From positions 9,854,001-9,918,000 of the forward strand of contig BSBM01001719.1 of assembly GCA_027924585.1 (NCBI GenBank): 64,000 bases of DNA, written 5' to 3'. This DNA is from Larix kaempferi. Taxonomy: Eukaryota > Streptophyta > Pinopsida > Pinales > Pinaceae. Positions within the stretch are counted from its first letter, which is position 1. Each line of letters begins with the position of its first letter. A model generated the notes under the pieces. It searched no databases. It saw only the letters and a program-made list of their open reading frames with translations, and was not told where the DNA came from. The position numbers and the translations under genes were made by a program. Shown piece after piece: positions 10,462 to 22,307 of the stretch.

Positions 10462-13400
10462 CTAGTTTGACCAATGTCAACTATAGGACATGAGGTGGAT
10501 AGACCTTGGATGATACAGATGGATGATATATGGTATTACAGGTCACCAGATGGTTCCATGCATTGGTTACAGGTTTATGATGATGATTTGGTATTTTATC
10601 ATATTTGATCATTTACAGATTATTATTATTTTTATCTGTTCGGGCATTGTTGAGATATTATATGATCATGCAGAGATCCATATGGTGTATGAGTACACAC
10701 CTTTAGTAGATTTGGGCTCTCTGAGTCCATTGAGACAGTTGGTTTTCAGTTCCGGGCAGTTACAGCGAGTATTTCCTTAGTTTATCATTCTGGTGCATAT
10801 TTGCCATTAAAAATGGCCTGTCAGAGCAGTTTTGATGATCTTCTTGGTTCACCTAGGGCGCTACCGAGGGAGTATGGGGTCCAGCCACTTGTTTTTACTA
10901 TTATGCCATACTCCCGGACATGATGGTGTAGTCAGATTTGGCCCTAGATGAACCAGCAAAGAGTTACAGGTGTTTTTATACTTTACAGAGGATTTACAGA
11001 GGCATAAAAATGGTAAAAATGGCTACTTAAGACATTGATTTGAGCTACTGAGGCAAGGAAATGGCATGGGAATTGTTTTGATGATGTGTTTGATAACTCC
11101 CACACCCTCCAGAGCAGTTGTATCAGTCAATGTGGCCCAGTCACATTTCTCCGACACATTTTTGAGGTTTTATGGAGCCTTTAGAGGCTCACGACTTTCC
11201 CAGAGGAGCACGATTTGGTGCTAGATTGAGTCATATGTTATTATTGTGCCATGGGGACACACTAGGGTGGTTAGATATTGCCCCCTAGACCCACCATGAG
11301 CGGGTTATAATGTTTATCTAGTATTATGTTATATTTTTTAGTTGATCCATGTACTTTATGTTGAGCTCATCTCAATCGTTGATTAGAACTTTTATATCTT
11401 TTAATCTTAGCCATCCATTCAAAAGGTGGTTAGGGTTTTGGTATCTCTTCTTCCTATTTAAAGGAGAGAGCTTCTAATAGTAAAGGGACCTTTGGCTCTT
11501 GGAATCTTGATAATAAAAAATATTTGCAGATATTTTTGGATCTCCTTTGCATCGATATTCTTAGATGGTGATTGGAAATTCTATTGCATCCTAGCATTTG
11601 AGAGTTTGTGGTGAGATCTATATTTTTCGTGGAAACATTGTCTTGTCTACAGGAGGGCGACTTCACTTGGACGTTTTTGTAGGGCTTCCTCAACTCGTTT
11701 TCTTGGCTTCGCTTGTATCAGGGGGTTTTCATTAGCATCATTGTGATCTATGATTTCAACTTGTTATTTCTTCTGTTACATTAGTCTATTTCTCTCGATG
11801 CATCAAATCTGATATGGTTGATGTTTGTTGTGCAGGAGAGAAGGCGCATTGGCTTCCTTGGGAAAATCAATTTGCATTGGATACTCACTCAAATCTTCTC
11901 AAATTGATCGGGAAGGCATAGATCATCATCATCAAGGTATCTACAATGTTTTCCAAGTAAGATCTACAGGTTTGTTATTTATTTTGGGGTTTCAACCCAT
12001 TGGCCATTTCATTTTATTGTCAAAACCCTCACTTAAATCCTTCGGAAAATTCCACAGCTCAAACGACTTGGTTAACAGCATAACCATTTATGGGTTTTTA
12101 GGCTCTTGCAAATATCTAGGTGGGTTCTCCAAAACGTCGTCATTGGAGGACTCCATAGGCCCATTTCCCAAGGCACCAGCCTCCTTGAACCCTCACGACT
12201 TTCCTGAGAGTGATTGTTTACCTGTTGTTTGATCTTGTTTGTTGAGCTTGTGTCCCTTGATACTGTCATATCCACTTGTCAAGCTGTGCTAGAAAGCCTT
12301 AATCCACAAATCCTCTCTTTGGGTCACTTTCCCTGTTTTAAGGGTCACGTTTCCCAAGGCAGCTGAATTTGTCATTTTTAACTAGCACCTGAATCCTAGA
12401 ATCATATCTAATTATCAAGTCACTGTGTATAACTAATCATTATAAATTCATATCTTTCCTAAGCCTCCACAGTGGTCTTGAATCCTTAAATCTAGGGTTC
12501 CATACTTGTCACCTTACGTATCCTAAGTGAATAGCTTGATCTGGTGATCAGGTTAGATCTCTCCTATCGAGAGCAGATCAGGGTCTCCCCCTTGTTATCT
12601 TGGCTTTGATAACTCAAGTGAAGAGTGCCTCGATTGGCATGACAACCAATCCCTTGGAGATCGAGGCTCTCTTGGTTCACCACTTTGGTTTCCTGTCCCC
12701 TCTTCCATCCTTACGGATCCACCATTAGGGGCAACTACAAGATTGGTGATAACACCGACATTTACCCTTTGCATTTTTGTAAGCCTTTTTGGATCTAGAT
12801 CTGTAAAGATCCAAGGCATTTTCTTCAAAAGTTTATTGTAAATCAAAATAAAAAGAAGAGCAAGTGGGCTACCCAACACCCACACCCCATCCCCCCTAGG
12901 GGGATTCGCAAATTTTTCATGGCGTGATTTTTTCCAACAAGTTTTATTTTTTGTTTAAACACAAACACACACACAACAGGCAATATACTTTCAAATTTAA
13001 AACATCATATATATTGTTTTAGTCGTTTCAATTTTTGCTTCAAAGTAATAAATTAGGCATTGCTTTCCCGAAGTATGCTCTCGCCGGCACATAAAGGGCT
13101 TTGCCTGAGTACGTGACCAGATGATCACAAAAGAGACTCTTTTCCTATAGTAATTAGTATAACACTTTGCTTCAGTTATTTATGTTTTGCAATCAAACGG
13201 AATAAACATTTAGTTTCCAACTCAAAGTATGCTCTTTCCCCTTGCGGGCATTTGCCAAGTCCTGTGGGAAATCAGAAAGAGTTGCAACTACTCCTTAATT
13301 TTTCACATCTAATAAAAACTCATACTAATAAAATTAACAACCCTGAACATAGTGAAAATCCGGCACTCAGACATTATTTATTGTGTGGGTAAATTTCTCA

Positions 13401-14032
13401 GGAGAAGCGGGAACCACTGGAAGGCGACCTCAGGGCACAGTTAGGCTACACCCTTGTTGGTGAAGTGTTGAACACCGCCCTCGAGACTCCATTCCAGCCC
13501 ACACGTCTTCGTGAGGAACCACCTTTAGTTAATTTCCGGACATTACTCCTTGTACCTCACGGTATATCTGGGGCTCCCTTTCTCTTATAATCAAGTCTCA
13601 TCCTATAATAAACTAAAACTGATCAAGAATCACTTGCAAAACATCTACAATACAACAGCACACATTTTTTACTCCATTTTGGCACTGATCTTGTCTATTT
13701 TTATATCCAAATCTTTGATTCAGAGCTTATGTGTTATATGATTATATTATGCTGTTGATCTAAATTTATACTTGTTAGTGATTTTTGCTTTCAGTTAAAT
13801 CTTATTCAAAACTCCTAAAAAACTTACCCATTCAAACAGAATCACTTAAATAGCCTTAGTAACTCATAGGGACTACCCCCCTTGGCTTCGTTAGGAGTTC
13901 TACCTAAACGGAGGAATCAAGATCAAGTGACAATACTTGACTCGAGACTTGCCACCCAAGGAACGCACCTAAGCAGCTTGAAGGTTTATGTTGCGATAAC
14001 CCCCGAGTGCATGTTCCGGCGGCAACAGGTAC

Positions 14033-14137
14033 CTCGTATCCCCATCAATGCATGGGTTCTTTAACTCCATTCTGGTGGGGATTTATGTGTTGGCTCGGGA
14101 TGAGGAAGGAATACTCTGTGATTTTGGATGTTTGGTT
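14033..14137. other. Host DNA between two solo LTRs
   Basis: About 105 bp between the GGTAC duplication of X copy 2 and the TGGTT duplication of the next solo LTR. It is the only pre-insertion sequence left here and shows no feature. Confidence 0.6.
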
Positions 14138-14186
14138 TGTTGATTTTTGAGCAACATCGAGAGCCATTCTCTGGGAGAATGGAGGC

Positions 14187-14415
14187 ACCTGATCAGTTAC
14201 CAGGAATATCATTCAGTCTAGGACTAAGGCACTTGGTCAGTTACCAAGTTGTTGACATTGATCAACTTGATTCAACCTGGGGCTGAGGCACCTGGTCAGT
14301 TACCAAGAACATGATGCAGTCTGGGACTAAGGCACTTGGTCAGTTACCAATTACCAAGTTGTTGACTTTGGTCAACTAGATTCAGCCTGGGTGGAGGCAC
14401 CTTGTCAGCTACCAA
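14187..14415. repeat. Hairpin-forming repeat array in solo LTR
   Basis: Five copies of GCACYTGGTCAGTTACCAAG or close variants at roughly 14187, 14228, 14287, 14332 and 14395. The core CTTGGT-N5-ACCAAG is self-complementary. Related inverted units occur in the other LTRs of this family (about 45100-45500 and 56790-57250). Confidence 0.75.
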
Positions 14416-14959
14416 GTCATCACTAGAAGCCCTAAACCGAGTCTAGGCAAGTGATGTACTCATCTCCTTGGTCACTAGGCTATGCGACCTCCTCAAGGGA
14501 TTGGCCACCCCTTGTTGGAATACCTAGCCTAAGACCTTGGTGTTAGTGAGGAGAACAAGACACCAAAAGAATAATCTTCCTTATATATGATGATGTACTT
14601 GAATTGGCACGTGTGGACCATAAATACCAAGAGAAGGGGCTAGTAATTTGTCTAAAGGTGACTTACCCAAGAAGAGTAGGTAAAAAGCCCAAATTGAACT
14701 TAAAAGGGCCCCAACTAATGTATAAAGTGTTAAAGCCCACAATGAAATTAAAAAGCCCCAACCAATGTATTTTATATTATTTTTTGAACTCCTTGACTTA
14801 TGGAAATCACCCAATGATGAGATATAAAAGAGGAACCCTCTCAATTGAAAAATATCATCACAAAATCATTCTTCATCTCTGTCCAATATTTTTGTTTGGG
14901 GAAAATTCAGCTGCTGCATATCTCCTTCGGCTCAACTTTGTATTTTTGGTTTTTTGGAT

Positions 14960-15540
14960 CAGCAAAGGGTCTCAGCATGACTGCCAAGGATCTGCCCTAA
15001 CTTCAACAGGGTTGTCATCTTCCAATCAAGGCTGTCGTCTTCTCCTACAGGAGTCAGGACTGTTTTTCTCCCTTCTAAGGCTCCTGAGGGTTTGATCTAG
15101 CCCTAGAAGGGCTGCCAAGGTTAATGCTGAAGCCCAATAGGACTGCTGTGGAAAGTTCAAGCACTAAATAGGGCTGTTGTGGTCAGATTAGGTCCTAAAC
15201 AGGGCTGTTGTCTTCATCAACAGAACTGCCATCTACTAAACAAGAGTACCGAGGGTCTGCCCTAGCCCAACAGGGTTGACTTCTTCCAAATCAGGGCTGT
15301 TGAGTTCTTGTTCCAAGTCTAGAAGGGGCATCCAAGGTCTGCTATAGCCCTAGAAGGGGCTGTCGGGGTCTGCTAGAACCCTAGAAGGGCTGCCGAAGTC
15401 TGTTCTAACCCTGCCGAGGTCTGAGCTAGCTAGCCGAGGGTCTGAACATGCCCTAGTAGGGCTGTCGTGGAGCTGTTGATGCCCTAGCAGGTCTCCCATA
15501 ACACTGATCAGGCCCTAGAGGGCTGCCACTGTTTGTTTGA
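14960..15540. repeat. Degenerate ~30-45-bp array in solo LTR
   Basis: About a dozen irregular units around the theme CCCTAGAAGGGCTGYCRAGG followed by TCTG. They lie between the middle of the LTR and its TATA box. Units diverge in length and sequence, so the array is old or under no length constraint. Confidence 0.6.
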
Positions 15541-15726
15541 AGGCTGACATCACCAGTTTGATCAAGGATCAAGGATGCCATTGGTTTGTTAAGGGTTGAC
15601 GTCGTCAGATTAGGGTTGTCATCACCTACAGCAAGCCTAAGCATTGGACAGTGGTATGCATTCAGACCTCACAGGATTCATCTCTTGGTATAAGCCCTAG
15701 TGGCATCTTTGTAAAAGGCTGGTCTC

Positions 15727-15733
15727 TATAAAT
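15727..15733 (+). promoter_or_regulatory. TATA box of the solo LTR
   Basis: TATAAAT about 230 bp before the LTR end, in the orientation of the LTR. It matches the position expected for the U3/R boundary of a copia LTR. Confidence 0.5.
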
Positions 15734-16002
15734 CTGCTCATGTAAAATTCAGTCATCTCATATTAAGGAAGATTATTCTTTGTTGGAGTTTTATTCCTGA
15801 AAAGGTTTCCCCAAGGTAAAAATCTTTGTGTTCTTATGGATGGTTCTTGTGGATGTTTGTTTTATTTACTACTGGTTGTCTACTGCTGGTTTATATATGC
15901 TAAAAGTGAAAAAGAGACTGTAACTGCTATCAAATCAGATCTGCATTATAAAATTTAACATGGTTTCCCTTCAATCCGCAAAAGAACAGGTCTTGTGACA
16001 GC

Positions 16003-16374
16003 TTGTGGAGAGGAGTTATGCTCCGTCAAAGAGCCCGTTGTAGGCATGGTGGGGGAAACCGGCAGCATCACCTAGAAAGAAGATATAACCGGGAAACACC
16101 ATGGCATATTCGCATGGAAATTGACCAGGAAGAAGCCAATCTCCAGGCGAACTTGGCGGAGGGGAATGCTGTCAGTGCAGAGGGTGTCTCTGATTTGGAG
16201 CCGCATTGGATACTGAAACTTTTACTTGGACAGTTGTTCATGGAAAAATGTCAGTGTCAGGCAAGCGTTCACCTGGCGACTGCCACCATCCGCAACGACA
16301 ACATACATTCCAAGCTGGATCTCTTCGTTGATGTTGTGAATACCCCCTTGCAGGTGAGCGACAGTACTCTGGAT
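16003..16374 (+). CDS. Exon-like ORF, unrecognised (plus strand)
   Basis: An open frame beginning LWRGVMLRQRARCRHGG, with an acceptor-like GTGACAG just before it and a consensus donor CAG|GTGAGC after ...VVNTPLQ. The composition is more GC-rich and codon-like than its surroundings. Residues include PHWILKLLLGQLFMEKCQCQ and a Cys/His-containing stretch, but I cannot assign a family; a weak resemblance to plant PLATZ proteins was considered and not accepted. It lies on the strand opposite to the host exons at 5 kb and 20 kb. It would therefore be a nested gene, a captured fragment or a pseudogene. Confidence 0.35.
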
Positions 16375-17055
16375 CAAAAAGAAGTTTCCGAGGTTTAATC
16401 AGGCTTTGCTTTCTGGTTGTCCTACTTTTAATTTTGATTGGTAGCTATGGCTAGACCAAAAAACTATCTGGTTTTCTTCTCTGACATTAGCTTTGTGTTT
16501 AAGACAGTCTCACAGAAGGGAACAAATCTAGTTTCCCCTCGAAGGGCAGACTTCCCCTCTGTTCAATTTTGTGCTATTTTGGCTTATAGTGTTAGAACCT
16601 AACTGATACTCCTACAATGGCTGACCTAGTTTCCCATGTGGCAAGACAGGCATTGTTTTATAGCATATTTTATGTACTCGTATCAGTAATAGAAGTTCCA
16701 TCAGCTTGCTTACAAAAAAAACAGCTAAGGCAAGCTTTGGATAGAATAATTGAAGTAACATAATCATCAAAAGAGTAACTTTTACAGGTAAAGCGATGCA
16801 GAAAATGAATTATCATGATATACATAGAGAAAAAGTAAACATGCTCAGAAAGATGGTCTATATTAGCAAATTGTTTGGATTATCAAAATACATAACCCAA
16901 CAACAGGGTTGATAAACCGTTAGGTTCCCAACAAGTGGGATATTTCTGAAACCATATGCCACTTGTAACAACAGGCAATGAAACAGGAGAAACCTCAGAT
17001 GGTGAAGACTCTTAAGGGAATCAACATCCAAATTGCCTGGAAAGAATCTGCAGAA
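16375..17055. other. Non-coding stretch
   Basis: AT-rich sequence with no supported ORF or repeat, between the exon-like ORF and the next LTR. Probably intronic or intergenic host DNA. Confidence 0.5.
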
Positions 17056-18265
17056 TGTTGAAAAGTTACCTAGGGAGTGTTGTTCACCTTGTGTTGCCTT
17101 GGGGTGGACAAGAACACTTTAAAATGTGACCCCTAGTCATTTATTAATAAAGTGAGAAGTACTTTATTTTATTAATAAAGTCACTTTATTAAAAGTTAAG
17201 TCATGGTTATATCCTAAGTTCATCTTAATGATAAAGTCAAGTGAGTGATTAATTAAAAGGGTCATCACTTTATTAAATGACATGAGTGCACTAAATGTTA
17301 TTTAATAATTAATTATTGAGCATTTATTGAGAGCCGTTCATCTAATCTAATATAATCTAGACCATTAGATGAAAAAGAGGAAGTTGCCATGAACAAAAAG
17401 GCTTGGGGAAGGCAAACCTAATTTATTATTCACATCCAAGAGAGAAGTTTTGGAGAGAAAGAAGAAGAAAAGAGGAGAGGTCAATTTTGAGAAAGAGAGA
17501 GCATAAACCCTTGCACAGAAATCGAGAAGATCTGGCTGGGCACATTTTCCAAGGTGTTGACTGGCACAGAAATCGAGGAGTTGAACAGCAGCATTAATTG
17601 CACAGAATTTCAGAGGAGGCCGTACTGTACCTGGCTGTACTTTTGCACAGAAATTGAGACAGGGAAGTGGCACGATTTCCAAGAAAAGAGGCAGCATTTA
17701 TTGCTGTACCAGATCGTACAGGGCATGAAATTCAAGGCAGTTAACAGCAGTTACAGCGCACAGATTTCAAGGAAGAATTCAGGCACAGAAAACGAGATAT
17801 TCCATACTGTCCCCATCTGTACAGTTTGCACGTGTGGCCGGACTGGCACAGTTTTTGAGGTGCTGATTTATCAGTCCGTACAGCAGTTTTAAATGTGTTT
17901 TCTGACACGTATTTCAAGGCAGAAATAAGAGATAAGTACTGCTGTTGTAATTTGTGAAATTTCTCTGAAAAATAAAATCTCTCTCTCAGTCAGGTTTTCC
18001 CTTCGGGGTTTTATTGTGGACCAATTTGGTCAAAATTTCTGTGTTAAATTTTTATGTGGTTGGCTGTTATAAATTTCTGAGTTTGAGTTTATAGGCTGAA
18101 AAATTAAATTTCTGAGTTATAAAGATTTGAAAAAGAATTTCATGTGTTTCAAGACAAGTTATTTTTATGAGTAGACTAGTAGGTGAAAAGTTTGTGTCAA
18201 AGTAGACTCAAGTCACCTAGGCAAACTAAGAACCCCCGAACTAGTCTATTGTGCACAACTCTAAC
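17056..18265 (+). mobile_element. LTR of copia A family (solo or truncated)
   Basis: Starts TGTTGAAAAGTTACCTAGGG and aligns along about 1.1 kb with the two LTRs of element A (22308-23468 and from 32831). It shares the ACAGAAATCGAG repeats and the CAGGTTTTCCCTTCGGGGTT block. Alignment becomes doubtful after about 18165; the end is placed at the CTCTAACA before 18266. No internal region follows. The 5 bp before it (CAGAA) are not repeated after the proposed end, so the right border is uncertain. Confidence 0.65.
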
Positions 18266-19991
18266 ATCAAAAAGACATAGATACTTGGAGCTTTATTAAT
18301 CCATATTTCCCATTGCCTGCATTTAATAAGCTTAATGTCATTAAATGCGCATATACAACAAAACAAATATCCACTCGCATTCTTCATTCTTAAATAATAG
18401 CAACATATAATTAATAAAATATCACATGAAACCCAAACTGTCGACTGTAGCCTCTGAAAAGTACTACAATGCTCATCAATAAAATAACTTCATTATTGTA
18501 TGATCATAAATATCTATTTCCAGCTATAAAAGTGTCAATATCATGCCTAAACAGTCACACAGCCGGTGATATAGAGGGCAACTTATGATAAATATCAGAT
18601 AAGGCAGCTCAGATAAGATGAGCAATGTCCCAATTCTGAGGGGATTTGAGTCCACTCAGGCATGTCATCAATAGGTTAAGTAATAACTACAGCCTTGCTT
18701 TTAATTGCTGGCAATCCCAAAACAACTTTTAGATATTCCTATCCCGGCATCATTCTCGTGCTCACAATTAATGCAACATAAAGCTCATCCAGTCTAAAAA
18801 CTTTGATTAATGTGCATAATTTCACACCATACAATGTTACAGGCAATAGCTTCTGTTACTCCCCATTTTGCATGGGTCACTTGTGATTTCATCACACTTT
18901 CAGTGGGGGGGGGTGACATGTTAATGGTGATGTCTTGCTGGTTCATCCCTCATGATTTGATGATGCCCTAGATCATCTGATGGTGGCTTGAGCTATGGAT
19001 ATGTTGCCTTGTGGTATTCTTTCTATGGAGAATCATGTCTAGCCTACTTTAACAGCCCTAGGGCCATGAGTCAGCATTTCCTATGCATGTTTAGAGTCTA
19101 GACCTCCAAACATGTAGCTGCACAATGTTATCATATTATGTTGACAAGTAAATTGACAATATTAATGGTATCATAGTTTATCTGCTTCCCAGATATTGAT
19201 TATTTCATAAATCAAATATTGTTATGTACCCGATTCTAAGTTTGATATCTCTTCCTGTGTCTATGTTTACAATAAATTGGGGACTATGGCAAGTTCTTTA
19301 AGCTCAGAAATCAGATTATCAGTTCATTAGGTTGGAATCCGGAATCAATACAAGAAGTTGGACATGATAGACATGTGGAGAAAAACTCTTAATATTAAAG
19401 CGAGGAAATTTTAACAGATTAGAAGTAGAAGTATCTACACAATTATATAACAACCTGGATATTCCAACAGATTTTTCAAATATTTCTGAGACAATTTTCA
19501 ACCATTCTTTAGGTATGAAATGCTCGCCTACATATAGGAAGCCATAATATCGAGACAACCAATTCTTCACACTTCCTAGTTTATTATCTATCATAAAAGT
19601 ATAAGTAAAGGCATCATAAATTTTCACAGAAGCAAAATGATTTAATATTTTGGACCTAATAGTGAACTATTGCATATACATCATTATATTTCTCAAAAAA
19701 ACACATGATCTTTGAATTAAATGCAATAAATAGAGCCCCAAGAGGTTTATCTCAACTGGTAATCACCAATTTTGCTGGCAATTTGGCTAGTTCCATGTCA
19801 GTAGGTGCCCAGCTCAAAATCCCCTCGGTTAGGCACAATAGACTATGCTGATGAGTTACTAGGAAAGCCATCCACAAATGTGGGGAAGCATCCCTTGGGT
19901 TTCCCGTGAGGTTTTAGTTGGAAAAGAAAAATGTGATAAATAGAGAACATATACGATGTCATTGAACAGATGATAAATGGAAAAAAAGTAC
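18266..19991. other. Non-coding stretch, probable intron or flank
   Basis: AT-rich, with no domain-bearing ORF. The minus ORF at 19319-19627 (102 codons) has low-GC, intron-like composition and I could not support it. A short tRNA-like SINE may lie at 19740-19850, but neither box is convincing. Confidence 0.45.
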
Positions 19992-20310
19992 AGGTTGAGG
20001 AAGTACTGCAAGGAATGAGTATTGCGCCTTCTTCAGGTGTGACATCTGAATGGTCTTCAATCACCATGCGTGCTTTTGCCCTTAGAACCTCAAAGCCTAA
20101 TCCCCCATTCCCTCCTCCACCACCAGTTATTCCCACTCCATCTGCTCCCTTGCAATCTTCCTCGAGAGATGGCTTTGATGATGGGTAATCTGAAATGGGT
20201 GCCTCCAATGAATAAGAAGGTTCTGTCTCTACCTTTGTATCTTTGTCAGGCTCCAGTGCAGGAGATGGCTCTGGTGCAACAGGTTGGGAACTCCGCAGTA
20301 GGAAATTCAT
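19992..20310 (-). CDS. Exon-like block, possible first exon of host gene
   Basis: The minus frame opens with an ATG at 20310 preceded in frame by a TGA. It encodes SSQPVAPEPSPALEPDKD, further Pro/Glu/Ser-rich sequence, a Gly run (TGGGGGNGG), then FEVLRAKARMVIEDHSDVTP. The low-complexity acidic N-terminus followed by a structured segment is typical of a plant protein start, and the block is more GC-rich than its flanks. After about 20007 or 19992 (donor candidates GTACTT) the frame degenerates into a Thr/Phe-rich tail that looks intronic. It is on the same strand as the exons at 4975-5804 and may be the 5' part of that gene, but no phase link can be shown. Confidence 0.45.
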
Positions 20311-22302
20311 TGTAGCTGTCCTTCAATGCACAACAAACATTACAACTTCTTATAATCCCCACAAATAAGAATATGCAGCTATCAAAGACAGGAACATCTC
20401 TGAGAAATTTAATCATTCTTACTGAAAAGAAAAGCCAACTATTACAGAGAAGTCGCCCTCTGTAGCCATGAATAGATTATAAACAAACCATATATTTTGA
20501 CTCTTGAGAGTCCCACAGACAACAGAAAATACAAATAAAAACCACGATGTACGAAAAGCAATGATTGGACCATTGGTGTGCAACCAAAAGCCAAATTAAA
20601 AATGCATTGATAAGGCATAAATTGAAGAAAATGACTACTCAGTGAGCACTTACATACAAGTGAGTTGTCCTTGTTTATTAATACTCTTAAAAAGACTCTT
20701 CGGTCATGCCAATGAACAATAGTCCAGTGCAGCAGCTATAAGTGCTTGGTACAAGCAGCAAGTACAAACCAAGTCATAATGGGAGCGAGCACATGTACAT
20801 ACTATTAGATGAAGCACATACACAATAGCCGAAAATTTTGAACAGCAAGTGAGAGAGAGAACATTCAAATAGCTTACTCCATTGTCTCAATACCATTGTT
20901 ATCCGAACCGGAACCAAAATGGAACCAAAAAAGGCAATATCTCAAACTGGTCCAGACCAGGGAAAAAATATGGAAATGAATTGATCATATAAAAAATTAA
21001 AATACATAAAAAGAGTCAAATTTTAATATATATATATGTAGATCCAAACCATTAAACACCTGTTGCCACAAAAACCTGACCCCTGAATGCAAGGACTCAA
21101 GATGGGTTCAAGCTGAGGGAAATTATGGAAAAAGGATAGCTGTCACCTATCTCTTCTTCCCTACACTTAAGTGGTTGAAAGGACCACTATGGGGGGAAAC
21201 CCTACAAGCAACTAAGTTGACAGAAATGGCAAAGGAATCTGGTTATGATTATGTCTTTGAGAAATTCAATGGAATCGAGAATCTAAATAACCCAAAAGAT
21301 TAATTAAGGATTCATAAACCACAACCACGGGTTGCTTTACCTATTAAAACATTAACTTGTTGCCATAAATGATCAAATATAAAATGAGAAGCGAGCTGAA
21401 CCATATGAAGGATATCTCATAAACATATTGATCAAAGTGGATTGCTGTTGTAGTGGTGAATTAAACATACATTAACAACATTAAACAAGAAGCATTTGAA
21501 ATGGAAAATGTGACAATTTTACTAGGCAAATGCTTCAATATAATTGTGATCTAATTCTGCAAAGAGTGACTTCTCAAAAAAACGTATCTTAGACAGCTAT
21601 AGGTACTCATTTTGTTGCTGATTTTGCCAACAGAAAGAGGTCATCAATAACAAAAATAAATCAAGATGAATTTTTTATTAGCCTCCAAGTGATATTAACC
21701 AATGAACGTATATGGCATTAACAATATGAGAATTCTAGTTTCTTAAAAGAGCAAAGGTAAATGCAAAGAAACTAGACATGAAAACAAGTAACCATTGCCT
21801 TTAGATGAGTGAATTATGTTTAGTTACTTGCATGTACTGTTAACATAAATGAAGAGAGTGCTGGTGTGCTAACAGCCATAGTTATCAGGCTTGTAGGAAT
21901 ATGCAAATGAACCATGTAAAAATTGCTAGATCGGAAAATAACGTAAAAGAAAAACTGTTCAAGGGTGCATATGAAGATAACATGAAACTAACTCTTAAAT
22001 ATTTAAAGATTTAGATCACATGATATGAAATTAAGCAATCATAGAGCTAACCAGATCTGGAAATGGGTGAAGTGGCTAGTGAAATGACATGATATGAAAG
22101 ATGGCCAGGTAAAATGATGTAAATGACATGAAGTGAGGGTCACACTTGCTTAGATCCCTAGGGGCACACCTAACCCACAAGGTCATACACTTAATCTAAT
22201 GAAGAATTATAACCACACCATGATGCACCTAAAAGCTCTTCAAACAATATCGGAGGATACATGAGCCATTATAGAGTAACATCATAGACCCCCTGTGGTC
22301 AT
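20311..22302. other. Upstream non-coding sequence
   Basis: No ORF of substance. It would hold the promoter of the minus-strand gene if the ATG at 20310 is real. A GAACCGGAACCAAAATGG segment near 20905 resembles the ends of small hAT-type elements, but borders are not visible. Ends at the GTCCA target duplication of element A. Confidence 0.4.
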
Positions 22303-22307
22303 GTCCA

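Larger units (their letters stand above)
8703..12950. other. Unassigned segment inside X copy 2
   Basis: Homology to X copies 1 and 3 stops after CTAACACTAAT (about 8702). It is regained only weakly near 13000. The segment has no recognisable coding domain, no visible terminal repeats, and two local tandem repeats (9585-9735 and 10316-10461). It could be a further insertion whose ends I cannot place, or an older LTR variant. Confidence 0.4.
6911..14027 (+). mobile_element. Giant solo LTR, family X copy 2, with TSD GGTAC
   Basis: Starts TGTTACCAGC and ends GGCGGCAACA, flanked by perfect 5-bp direct repeats GGTAC (6906-6910 and 14028-14032). No second LTR or retroelement genes are present, so it is a solo LTR. 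It aligns with X copy 3 over 6911-7400 (U3-like), near 7890-7920 (AATAAA at 7908-7913) and 8150-8702, then weakly from about 13000 and clearly from 13790 to the end. The stretch 8703-~12950 has no counterpart in the other copies and accounts for the extra length (7.1 versus 4.9 kb). The ORFs inside (for example 10523-10780, 11825-12232, 12595-12885) show no domain and are not called. Confidence 0.75.
14138..15960 (+). mobile_element. Solo LTR of the E-type copia family, TSD TGGTT
   Basis: Starts TGTTGATTTTTGAGC and ends AAAATTTAACA, with perfect 5-bp duplications TGGTT at 14133-14137 and 15961-15965. A block near the start (CGAGAGCCATTCTCTG) and the repeats that follow match, in reverse orientation, the LTR end at 57303 and the fragment ending at 45534. 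The terminal AAATTTAACA resembles the start of the E 5' LTR at 47362. A TATA box (TATAAAT, 15727-15733) marks the promoter. Two internal repeat arrays are listed separately. The ORF at 14604-15095 is chance. Confidence 0.85.

Noticed and set aside
16003-16374. PLATZ transcription factor
   Set aside because: Only the spacing of PHWILKLLL...F..C is reminiscent. The Cys/His pattern of the PLATZ domain does not continue.
17365-17892. Cys-rich ORFs on both strands (also 22748-23044, 33189-33509)
   Set aside because: They arise from the repeated CACAGAAATCGAGG/CGTACAG words of the A-family LTR, which create regular Cys and Asp codons in several frames.
19319-19627. 102-codon minus ORF
   Set aside because: Low GC, no motif, no consensus splice borders, and composition like the surrounding intronic DNA.
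19740-19850. tRNA-derived SINE
   Set aside because: GGTTTATCTCAACTGGTAAT is loosely A-box-like, but there is no acceptable B box, tail or target duplication.
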